Positions 55,250-64,000 of a stretch of DNA of 64,000 bases are shown in pieces. The stretch is from an uncultured Lachnospiraceae bacterium (lineage in GTDB: Bacteria > Bacillota > Clostridia > Lachnospirales > Lachnospiraceae), in NCBI GenBank assembly GCA_902493385.1, contig CABUPO010000001.1:448303-512302 (forward strand). Reading direction: 5' to 3'. Position 1 is the stretch's first letter, and every line of letters starts with the position of its first letter. The translations under genes and the position numbers were made by a program. The notes under the pieces are model-generated. The model ran no database searches and was not told where the DNA came from. It saw nothing but the letters and a program-made list of their open reading frames with translations.

Positions 55250-56356
55250 ATGAAGATAGTTTGCAGCAAATCTGATTTAGTTAAAAGCACTAATATAGTA
55301 ATGAAAGCAGTTTCAACTAAAACTACAATGCCGATTCTTGAATCTATTCTTATAGAGACAGAAGAAGACCATATAAAAATGACAGGCAACGATATGGAAA
55401 TGGCTATCGAAACTACTCTTGAAGGTATAATAGAAAAAGAAGGAGCCATACTTGTAGATGCAAAGATGTTTTCTGAATTTGTAAGAAAAATGCCTTCTGA
55501 GGAGATTGTTATTGAAAGCTATGATAATGTAGTTATAGTCAAATCAGGTAAATCTGAAATTAAACTTTCTCTTAAAGAAAAGGATGAATATCCTGCTATA
55601 AAAAAGATTGAAAAAAATAATATGATAACTGTCTCTCAATTTACATTAAGAGAAATGATAAGACAGACTATAATATCTATTTCTTCTAATGAGAGCAATA
55701 GATTAATGACTGGTGAATTGTTTGAGGTAAATGGTAATGAATTTAAGATTACGTCTCTTGATGGATTCAGGATATCTATAAGAAGAGTATTTCTTAATGA
55801 AAGTTACGACCATATAAAGGTAGTTATTCCGGGAAAGACTCTTAATGAAATAATTAAAATAATTAATGGCGGAATAGACGACATGGTTAATATTTATTTT
55901 GACGATAAACATGTATTATTTGAATTTGACGATACGATAGTTCTTTCAAGGCTTATCGAAGGCGAATACTATAAGATTGACCAGATGCTGTCAGGAGATT
56001 ATGAAACAAAAGTTACAATTAACAAATCCCAGTTATTTGGAAGCGTTGACAGAGCATCTCTTCTTATCAGAGACTCGGAAAAGAAGCCAATTATAGTAAC
56101 TATTAACGACGGTAATGTTAAAATAGAAGTTAATACCCATCTTGGCTCAATGGATGAAGATATAGATGCAGAAAAAGAAGGAACAGATATTATGATTGCG
56201 TTTAATCCGAAGTTTCTGCTTGACGCATTAAAGGTTATAGATGATGAACAGATTAATATGTATTTTATTAATTCAAAAGCGCCGTTTTTTATAAAAGATA
56301 ATGACGGAAATTATATATATCTTATAGTTCCTGTTAAGCTTAATGCAGTAATGTAA
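55250..56356 (+). CDS. dnaN: DNA polymerase III beta subunit (sliding clamp)
   Basis: Homodimeric ring that holds polymerase III on DNA. 368 residues with the three-domain clamp fold: MKIVCSKSDLVKSTNIVMKA, KTTMPILESILIE, FVRKMPSEEIVIE, and a C-terminal end YIYLIVPVKLNAVM with the usual clamp finish. AAAGGGG precedes the ATG. It is followed by yaaA and recF in the conserved order. Confidence 0.98.
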   Translation: MKIVCSKSDLVKSTNIVMKAVSTKTTMPILESILIETEEDHIKMTGNDMEMAIETTLEGIIEKEGAILVDAKMFSEFVRKMPSEEIVIESYDNVVIVKSGKSEIKLSLKEKDEYPAIKKIEKNNMITVSQFTLREMIRQTIISISSNESNRLMTGELFEVNGNEFKITSLDGFRISIRRVFLNESYDHIKVVIPGKTLNEIIKIINGGIDDMVNIYFDDKHVLFEFDDTIVLSRLIEGEYYKIDQMLSGDYETKVTINKSQLFGSVDRASLLIRDSEKKPIIVTINDGNVKIEVNTHLGSMDEDIDAEKEGTDIMIAFNPKFLLDALKVIDDEQINMYFINSKAPFFIKDNDGNYIYLIVPVKLNAVM

Positions 56357-56367
56357 GGAGAATAGAA

Positions 56368-56583
56368 ATGGAGCAGATATATATAAAGGATGAATATATA
56401 AGGCTTGGACAGGCGCTTAAGCTGGGAGGTCTTGTAGGTTCAGGAGCAGACGCCAAATTGGTTATAAAAGAAGGGCTGGTTTCTCTTAATGGAGAGACAG
56501 TCTATGAAAGAGGAAAAAAGTGCAGAGACGGCGACGTAATTGAATATGAAGGAATAAAGGTTATGGTAAATAATGCACATTAA
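56368..56583 (+). CDS. yaaA: YaaA, S4-domain protein
   Basis: 71-residue RNA-binding S4-like protein, always between dnaN and recF in Firmicutes; implicated in ribosome assembly or DNA replication but not settled. Pattern: IRLGQALKLGGLVGSGADAK, LVSLNGETVYERGKKCRDGD. GGAGAA precedes the ATG by a short distance. Overlaps recF by 11 nt. Confidence 0.95.
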   Translation: MEQIYIKDEYIRLGQALKLGGLVGSGADAKLVIKEGLVSLNGETVYERGKKCRDGDVIEYEGIKVMVNNAH

Positions 56584-57664
56584 AAAAATAAAGATTAATA
56601 ATTACCGTAATTACAGTGAAGCAGAGATTAGTTTCCATAAAAAGATGAATATTCTGTATGGAGATAATGCTCAGGGTAAAACCAATATACTTGAAAGTAT
56701 ATATATATGTGCAACTACTAAATCACATCAGGGAAGTAAAGATAAGGAAATAATAAAAATAGGATGCGATGAAGCACATGTTAAGATGTATATAGAAAAA
56801 GAAGGGCTTGAGCATTATATAGATTTACATCTAAAGAAAAATAAATCTAAAGGAATTGCAGTAAATGGGATTCCAATAAAAAAATCTGCAGAACTAATGG
56901 GAATTATTAATATAGTTTTATTTTCACCGGAAGACCTTAATATTATAAAAAATGGTCCCGCAGAAAGAAGAAGATTTATTGATATGGAGCTCTGCCAGCT
57001 TAGCAGAATTTACCTTGATAATCTTTACAGATATTCAAAGGTTCTTAATCAAAGGAATCATCTTCTTAAGCAGATAAGTTATGATGAATCTCTTAAAGAC
57101 ACTCTATCTGTATGGGACGAGCAGCTTATCAAATATGGAAAAGAGATAATTAAAGAAAGAAAAGAATTTATAGAACAGATAAATGTTATATCGGCAGATA
57201 TACATAAGAAGCTTACAGGCGGAAAAGAAATTCTTGATATACAATATGATTCCTGCGTAAGTGAAGAAGAATTTGCTGAAAAATTATATAAGAATTATAA
57301 TAGAGATATTTACTATCAGATAACTCATATTGGTCCCCACAGAGACGATATAAAATTTATTTCCAACGATATGGATTTGAGGACTTACGGTTCGCAGGGA
57401 CAAAAGAGAACTGCGGCGCTGTCTTTAAAGTTATCTGAAATAGAGATTGTTAAGAAAAAGACAGGCGATGTTCCGGTGCTTCTTCTTGACGACGTTCTAT
57501 CTGAACTTGACAGAAGCAGACAGAATTATCTGTTAGAAAGCATAGAAGGGGTACAGACAATTATTACATGTACAGGACTTGAAGAGTTTATTAACCATTC
57601 ACTTGATGTGAACAGGATATATAAGATAGAAAATGGAAATGTAACTGATATAGAAATGAGGTAA
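56573..57664 (+). CDS. recF: DNA replication and repair protein RecF
   Basis: ABC-type ATPase of the RecFOR pathway that loads RecA at gaps. 363 residues: Walker A GDNAQGKTNILESIYI, RRFIDMELCQLSRIYLDNL, signature YGSQGQKRTAALSLKLSEIE and Walker B VPVLLLDDVLSELDRSRQ. Starts inside the end of yaaA, so translation is coupled. gyrB follows after 3 nt. Confidence 0.97.
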   Translation: MHIKKIKINNYRNYSEAEISFHKKMNILYGDNAQGKTNILESIYICATTKSHQGSKDKEIIKIGCDEAHVKMYIEKEGLEHYIDLHLKKNKSKGIAVNGIPIKKSAELMGIINIVLFSPEDLNIIKNGPAERRRFIDMELCQLSRIYLDNLYRYSKVLNQRNHLLKQISYDESLKDTLSVWDEQLIKYGKEIIKERKEFIEQINVISADIHKKLTGGKEILDIQYDSCVSEEEFAEKLYKNYNRDIYYQITHIGPHRDDIKFISNDMDLRTYGSQGQKRTAALSLKLSEIEIVKKKTGDVPVLLLDDVLSELDRSRQNYLLESIEGVQTIITCTGLEEFINHSLDVNRIYKIENGNVTDIEMR

Positions 57665-59599
<1,935 letters not shown>

Positions 59600-59614
59600 T
59601 TCGGAGGATGGAAT

Positions 59615-62101
59615 ATGGAAGAGAATATATTTGATAAAGTAAATGATGTAGACATAAAGAAAACGATGGAGCAGTCGTACATAGAATACGCAATGTCAGT
59701 TATTGCATCCAGAGCGCTTCCTGACGTAAGAGACGGACTTAAGCCTGTTCAGCGTAGAATAATGTATTCAATGATAGAGCTTAATAACGGTCCTGACAAG
59801 CCTCATCGTAAATGTGCCCGTATCGTCGGAGATACGATGGGAAAATATCATCCTCACGGAGACAGTTCTATATATGGAGCTTTGGTTAATCTTGCTCAGG
59901 AATGGACAACAAGATATCCTCTCGTAGACGGACATGGAAACTTTGGTTCAGTAGACGGCGATTCTGCGGCAGCAATGAGGTATACTGAGGCAAGGCTTAG
60001 TAAAATATCTATGGAAATGCTTGCAGATATTAATAAAAATACCGTAGATTTTGTACCTAACTTTGATGATACTGAAAAAGAACCTACAGTTCTTCCTGCA
60101 AGAATCCCTAACCTGCTTGTTAATGGTACATCAGGAATCGCAGTAGGAATGGCAACAAATATACCTCCTCATAATCTCAGAGAAGTTATTGAAGCGGTAC
60201 TTCATATAATTGATAATGAAAAAAATGATACTGAAACTACAATAGATGAGATAATTCAGATTATAAAAGGACCTGATTTTCCTACAGGAGCTACAATACT
60301 TGGAACAAAGGGAATTAATGAGGCTTATAGGACGGGACGTGGAAAAATAAGGGTACGCGCCGTTACCGATATAGAAACTATGTCTAACGGCAAGAACAGA
60401 ATAATAGTAACAGAGCTTCCGTATATGGTTAATAAGGCAAGGCTTATAGAAAAAATTGCAGAGCTTCATAAGGATAAAAAAGTTGACGGCATTACAGATT
60501 TACGTGATGAATCAAACCGCGAAGGAATGAGAATAGTTATAGAACTTCGTAAAGACGCTAATCCTAAAGTAGTTCTTAATCAATTATTTAAGCACAGCCA
60601 GCTTCAGGATACATTTGGCGTAATAATGCTTGCCCTCGTTAATAATGAGCCAAAAATTATGAACATCCTTGAGATGCTTAATCATTATCTTCGTCATCAG
60701 GAAGAAGTAGTTACAAGACGTACGAAATATGACCTCAACAAAGCGGAAGAAAGGGCTCATATATTAGAAGGACTGCTTATTGCACTTGATAATATAGACG
60801 AAGTTATATCTATAATACGTTCATCAAAAACGGCTGCGGAAGCAAAGTCTAACCTTATTGAAAGATTCGGATTAAGCGACGTACAGGCGCAGAGTATTAT
60901 AGATATGCGTCTTAGGAAGCTTACCGGATTGGAAAGAGAAGCTACAGAGAATGAGTACAAAGAGCTTCAGATTAAAATTGCAGAATATAAGAAAATACTT
61001 GGAGACAGAAAAGAGCTCCTTACTGTTATATCACAGGAAATGATTGTAATAAGAGATAAATACAGTGATGAAAGAAGAACGTCAATTGGATACGACGAAA
61101 ATGATATATCAATGGAGGATATAATTCCCCGTGAAAATATCGTAGTAACAATGACAAAGCTTGGATATATAAAGAGAATGACTGTAGATAATTTCAGAAG
61201 CCAGCATAGAGGCGGTAAAGGAATTAAGGGAATGCAGACATTAGAAGACGATTATATTGAGAGATTGTTTATGACTACTTCCCATCATAATCTTCTGTTC
61301 TTTACGAATAAAGGAAGGGTATATAAGCTTAAGGCATATGAAATTCCTGAAGCTTCAAGAACTGCAAGAGGAGTGGCTATAGTTAATCTTCTGCAGCTTA
61401 TGGCTGAAGAAAAGATAACGGCTGTTATTCCTGTAGATAATTTTGAAGATAACCAGTATCTTTTTATGACTACGAAAAAAGGTATAGTTAAGAAAACAAG
61501 AATTAATGAATTTGCCAATATAAGAAAGATAGGAATACAGGCAATAAGTCTTCATGAGGAAGACGACCTTATAGAAGTTAAGGTTACAGATGGTACTAAG
61601 CAGATACTTCTTGTTACAAAAAACGGATTATGCATTAGATTTTCAGAGAAAGATGTAAGAAGCACAGGAAGAACTTCAATGGGTGTTATAGGAATAAATC
61701 TTTCATATGATGATGAAGTAGTTGGAATGCAGCTTAATACTCAGGGAAGCGACATGCTTATAGTATCCGAAAAGGGACTTGGCAAAAGAACTGACATAAG
61801 CGAATTCAGCATTCAAAGACGTGGCGGAAAAGGCGTAAAATGCTATAAGATTACTGAAAAGAGCGGAAATGTCGTCGGAGCTAAAATTGTTGATGACAGC
61901 AGAGAAATGCTTCTTATAACCAATGAAGGAATAATAATAAGAATAAGCGTTAATGACATATCGGTACTTGGACGCAACACATCCGGCGTAAAGGTAATGA
62001 ATATAGACGCTGACAGCAATATTGTTATAGCCGGAATTGCAAAAGTAAGAGATGAAGAACCTGAAGAAAATCAAAATGAAGATGAGAGTGAACAATCATG
62101 A
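59615..62101 (+). CDS. gyrA: DNA gyrase subunit A
   Basis: DNA breakage-reunion subunit. 828 residues with the catalytic Tyr in [13 protein letters not shown], five to six beta-pinwheel repeats at the C-terminus and the GyrA box QRRGGKG (in [15 protein letters not shown]). In the quinolone region [19 protein letters not shown], the Ser equal to E. coli Ser83 is kept, while position 87 (Asp in E. coli) is Gly. GGAGG precedes the ATG. It overlaps the fumarase gene by 4 nt (ATGA). Confidence 0.99.
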   Translation: MEENIFDKVNDVDIKKTMEQSYIEYAMSVIASRALPDVRDGLKPVQRRIMYSMIELNNGPDKPHRKCARIVGDTMGKYHPHGDSSIYGALVNLAQEWTTRYPLVDGHGNFGSVDGDSAAAMRYTEARLSKISMEMLADINKNTVDFVPNFDDTEKEPTVLPARIPNLLVNGTSGIAVGMATNIPPHNLREVIEAVLHIIDNEKNDTETTIDEIIQIIKGPDFPTGATILGTKGINEAYRTGRGKIRVRAVTDIETMSNGKNRIIVTELPYMVNKARLIEKIAELHKDKKVDGITDLRDESNREGMRIVIELRKDANPKVVLNQLFKHSQLQDTFGVIMLALVNNEPKIMNILEMLNHYLRHQEEVVTRRTKYDLNKAEERAHILEGLLIALDNIDEVISIIRSSKTAAEAKSNLIERFGLSDVQAQSIIDMRLRKLTGLEREATENEYKELQIKIAEYKKILGDRKELLTVISQEMIVIRDKYSDERRTSIGYDENDISMEDIIPRENIVVTMTKLGYIKRMTVDNFRSQHRGGKGIKGMQTLEDDYIERLFMTTSHHNLLFFTNKGRVYKLKAYEIPEASRTARGVAIVNLLQLMAEEKITAVIPVDNFEDNQYLFMTTKKGIVKKTRINEFANIRKIGIQAISLHEEDDLIEVKVTDGTKQILLVTKNGLCIRFSEKDVRSTGRTSMGVIGINLSYDDEVVGMQLNTQGSDMLIVSEKGLGKRTDISEFSIQRRGGKGVKCYKITEKSGNVVGAKIVDDSREMLLITNEGIIIRISVNDISVLGRNTSGVKVMNIDADSNIVIAGIAKVRDEEPEENQNEDESEQS

Positions 62102-62940
62102 GAACAGTACACACAGACATAATAATTGATGCAATAAAAGAGATGTGTATAGAAGCTAATTATGTTTTATCAAAAGACATATCTTCAAGAATTATTTCTG
62201 CTGAAAAAAATGAGGATAACGTTATCGGAAAACAGATTCTTGGACAGCTTGCGGCTAATATGGAGATTGCCAGAAAAGAAATGATTCCTATATGTCAGGA
62301 TACAGGAATGACAACGGTTTTTATTCAGATAGGCCAGGATGTACATATAGAAGGAATGCCAGTTAACGATGCGGTAAACGAGGGTATAAGACGTGGATAT
62401 GATGAGGGATATCTTAGGAAATCTATTGTAAAAGACCCTATTATGCGTGTTAATACCGGGGATAACACTCCAGGAGTTATCCACTATGATATTATCAGCG
62501 GAGAAGATATTATTATAACAGTTGCACCAAAAGGATTTGGTTCTGAAAATATGAGCAGGGTATATATGCTAAAACCGTCGGATGGAATTGAGGGAGTTAA
62601 GGAAGCTGTAATAGAGACTGTTAAGCTTGCAGGACCGAATGCATGTCCTCCGATGGTTGTAGGCGTAGGTATAGGCGGAAATTTTGAAAAATGTACATAT
62701 CTTGCAAAAAAAGCTCTGATAAGAAATGCAGATATCCATTCTGAAACTGAATATGCTGCAGAGCTTGAGAAAGAGCTTCTTGAAAAGATTAACAGCCTTG
62801 ATATAGGACCGGGAGGGCTTGGCGGAAGAACAACAGCTCTTGCAGTTAATGTAGAAACATATCCTACGCATATTGCCGGACTGCCGGTTGCCGTTAATAT
62901 ATGCTGCCATGTCAACAGACATGTAACAAGAACTATATAA
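62098..62940 (+). CDS. fumA: Fumarate hydratase class I, alpha (N-terminal) subunit
   Basis: Iron-sulfur (4Fe-4S) hydro-lyase interconverting fumarate and malate; L-tartrate dehydratase (TtdA) is the main alternative. Cluster Cys candidates are in [31 protein letters not shown] and [15 protein letters not shown]. 280 residues, the normal size of a split alpha subunit. ATG overlaps the gyrA stop, so it is cotranscribed with gyrase genes. The two-subunit form is typical of anaerobes. Confidence 0.93.
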   Translation: MRTVHTDIIIDAIKEMCIEANYVLSKDISSRIISAEKNEDNVIGKQILGQLAANMEIARKEMIPICQDTGMTTVFIQIGQDVHIEGMPVNDAVNEGIRRGYDEGYLRKSIVKDPIMRVNTGDNTPGVIHYDIISGEDIIITVAPKGFGSENMSRVYMLKPSDGIEGVKEAVIETVKLAGPNACPPMVVGVGIGGNFEKCTYLAKKALIRNADIHSETEYAAELEKELLEKINSLDIGPGGLGGRTTALAVNVETYPTHIAGLPVAVNICCHVNRHVTRTI

Positions 62941-62953
62941 TGAGGAAATAATA

Positions 62954-63481
62954 ATGGAAAGACATATTCATACACCATTAACAAAAGATATGGTTAAAGA
63001 TATAAAAGCAGGGGATTATGTATATATAACAGGAACAATATATACAGCAAGAGACGCTGCACATTTAAGATTATATGATTCAATTAATAATGAAGAAAAG
63101 ATTCCTTTAGATTTAAAAAACCAGATAATATATTATCTGGGACCTACTCCCGCAAGAGAAGGACAGGTAATTGGCTCTGCCGGACCTACTACAAGCAGCA
63201 GAATGGACAAATATACGCCGGCTCTTCTTAAAAAGGGAATGACAGGTATGATAGGAAAAGGAAAAAGAAGCGCCGATGTTATAGAAAGCATGAAGGATAA
63301 TACGGCAGTATATTTTGCAGCAGTGGGAGGCGCAGGAGCTCTTTTGTCCAAATGCATAAAAAAAGCGGAAGTTATTGCGTATGACGACCTTGGAACTGAG
63401 GCAGTCAGAAAATTATATGTCGAAGATTTACCTGTTATTGCGGTTATAGACTGTTATGGTAATAATATATATGAAAGATAA
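62954..63481 (+). CDS. fumB: Fumarate hydratase class I, beta (C-terminal) subunit
   Basis: Partner of the alpha subunit. 175 residues with ITGTIYTARDAAHLRLYDSI, LGPTPAREGQVIGSAGPTTS and YFAAVGGAGALLSKCIKKAE, conserved in class I fumarase/tartrate dehydratase beta subunits. GAGGAA precedes the ATG, 13 nt after the alpha stop. The substrate choice (fumarate or tartrate) is not decided by sequence alone. A tRNA-Ser promoter follows at once. Confidence 0.93.
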   Translation: MERHIHTPLTKDMVKDIKAGDYVYITGTIYTARDAAHLRLYDSINNEEKIPLDLKNQIIYYLGPTPAREGQVIGSAGPTTSSRMDKYTPALLKKGMTGMIGKGKRSADVIESMKDNTAVYFAAVGGAGALLSKCIKKAEVIAYDDLGTEAVRKLYVEDLPVIAVIDCYGNNIYER

Positions 63482-63483
63482 TA

Positions 63484-63512
63484 TTGACAAATAAAGTTAT
63501 GTTTGTTAAACT
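63484..63512 (+). promoter_or_regulatory. Promoter of tRNA-Ser
   Basis: TTGACA (63484-63489), 17-nt spacer, TAAACT (63507-63512), 55 nt before the tRNA. Confidence 0.75.
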
Positions 63513-63567
63513 GTTTAATTGTGAAGCCCATTATTATGGGTAATAATGAAATAAGTTATTCAGTTAT

Positions 63568-63655
63568 GGAGAAGTACTCAAGTGGCTGAAGAGGTGCCCC
63601 TGCTAAGGGTATAGGTCGTTCACGCGGCGCGAGGGTTCAAATCCCTCCTTCTCCG
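63568..63655 (+). tRNA. tRNA-Ser (anticodon GCT)
   Basis: 88-nt class II tRNA: acceptor GGAGAAG/CTTCTCC with discriminator G, anticodon loop CTGCTAA (GCT, reads AGC/AGU), long variable arm, T-arm GAGGGTTCAAATCCCTC. CCA is not encoded. Confidence 0.95.
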
Positions 63656-63709
63656 TTACAGGAAGCTATATAAGACGTGTAGCTTAGAAAGAGGCTTACG
63701 GCCCTGAGT

Positions 63710-63748
63710 AAAAAGGTTCCCGCCATATAATACGGCAGGAACCTTTTT
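63710..63748 (+). terminator. Terminator after tRNA-Ser
   Basis: Arms AAAAAGGTTCC (63710-63720) and GGAACCTTTTT (63738-63748) pair perfectly, with an inner CGCC/GGC extension; the T-run is part of the 3' arm. Confidence 0.88.
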
Positions 63749-63974
63749 ACCTGTACAGATTTTAATTTTTTTATTTTAAGACAGTCATAACGGGCGCCGA
63801 TTACATTAACATCAGAATATTAATTAGTTTTTGTTCTTATAAACGGCTAAGCCGGGTCTGTAAATTAATTAAGATAACAGCCTTATTTTACCTGAAAATA
63901 TGCCATAATAAGTACAGTTAATGTATGTAATTACGTGATATAATCAAAAAAAAGAAAAAAAATAAAAAAAGGTG

Positions 63975-64000
63975 TTGACAAGAGGGGATATATTTGATAA
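63975..64000 (+). promoter_or_regulatory. Promoter at the window edge, possibly of an rRNA operon
   Basis: TTGACA at 63975-63980 with a 17-nt spacer brings TAA... to the last three bases, the start of a -10. A purine-rich, A-tract UP-like region (63945-63970) precedes it. A strong promoter right of gyrA suggests an origin-proximal rrn operon as in Bacillus, but the transcript is outside the window. The 63749-63944 stretch before it holds no gene that I can see. Confidence 0.55.

Noticed and set aside
62484..62984. 166-codon minus-strand frame opposite the fumarase genes
   Set aside because: Crosses the junction of two clear fumarase subunit genes; no promoter, ribosome site or domain.

Overview
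The window is the replication-origin neighbourhood of a low-GC, spore-forming Firmicute, most likely a member of the Lachnospiraceae (Clostridia). The evidence is the order rnpA-rpmH-dnaA-dnaN-yaaA-recF-gyrB-gyrA with jag-yidC-yidD, mnmE-mnmG-rsmG and parA-parB behind it, two parS sites, spore genes (spoIIE, yabP, yabQ, a SpoVAF/GerA-type protein, ytvI), a large Bacillus-type SRP RNA, and several proteins resembling families seen mainly in Lachnospiraceae (DUF4250, DUF6128-like, short ProS). No genus is claimed.

Layout. (1) 1-6.1 kb, minus strand: hpt (cut by the window edge), tilS, spoIIE, divIC, yabQ, yabP, rqcP and HU. (2) 6.2-18.2 kb, accessory: a PqqD-HPr-kinase-like gene on the plus strand, then a minus-strand sortase-pilus locus: coiled-coil protein, dedicated signal peptidase, ~2000-residue LPATG tip adhesin, LPSTG major pilin, class C sortase. 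An Rpn-family nuclease gene with its own promoter sits between pilin and sortase, bracketed by 13-nt direct repeats. (3) 18.2-36 kb, minus strand: prsA-like foldase, mfd, pth, a secreted esterase, a SpoVAF/GerA protein, proS, murA, a TPR protein, SRP RNA, tadA, a DUF6128-like protein, an anti-sigma/sigma pair and cca. (4) 36-44 kb, mixed strands: split chrA transporter, TSCPD protein, ytvI, an orphan response regulator, metK, tRNA-Arg, dacA, trmB, tRNA-Lys. (5) 44-53.4 kb, minus strand: parB, parA, rsmG, mnmG, mnmE, jag, yidC, yidD, rnpA, rpmH. (6) 53.6-63.5 kb, plus strand: dnaA, dnaN, yaaA, recF, gyrB, gyrA, two-subunit fumarase. (7) tRNA-Ser, a terminator, and at the right edge the -35 of a strong promoter that may open an rRNA operon.

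Genes left of dnaA lie mostly on the minus strand and those right of it on the plus strand, as expected for divergence from an origin at about 53.4-55.25 kb. ParA/ParB and the parS pair serve origin segregation; DnaA, DnaN, RecF and gyrase serve initiation, elongation and supercoiling. The pth-mfd...yabO-yabP-yabQ-divIC-spoIIE-tilS-hpt block is conserved in Firmicutes, and here the pilus/PqqD-kinase region interrupts it.

Most notable observations: paired repeats around the Rpn gene; two nested, CBM-like insertions inside Cna-B-type domains of the tip adhesin; loss of the expected catalytic Cys in its N-terminal peptidase-like domain; an orphan PqqD-kinase gene; a strong promoter plus good ribosome site that serves only a three-codon ORF ending in a 29-nt palindrome; and an origin region without consensus DnaA boxes. 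I found no CRISPR array, no recognisable insertion sequence with a transposase, and no clear metabolite riboswitch.
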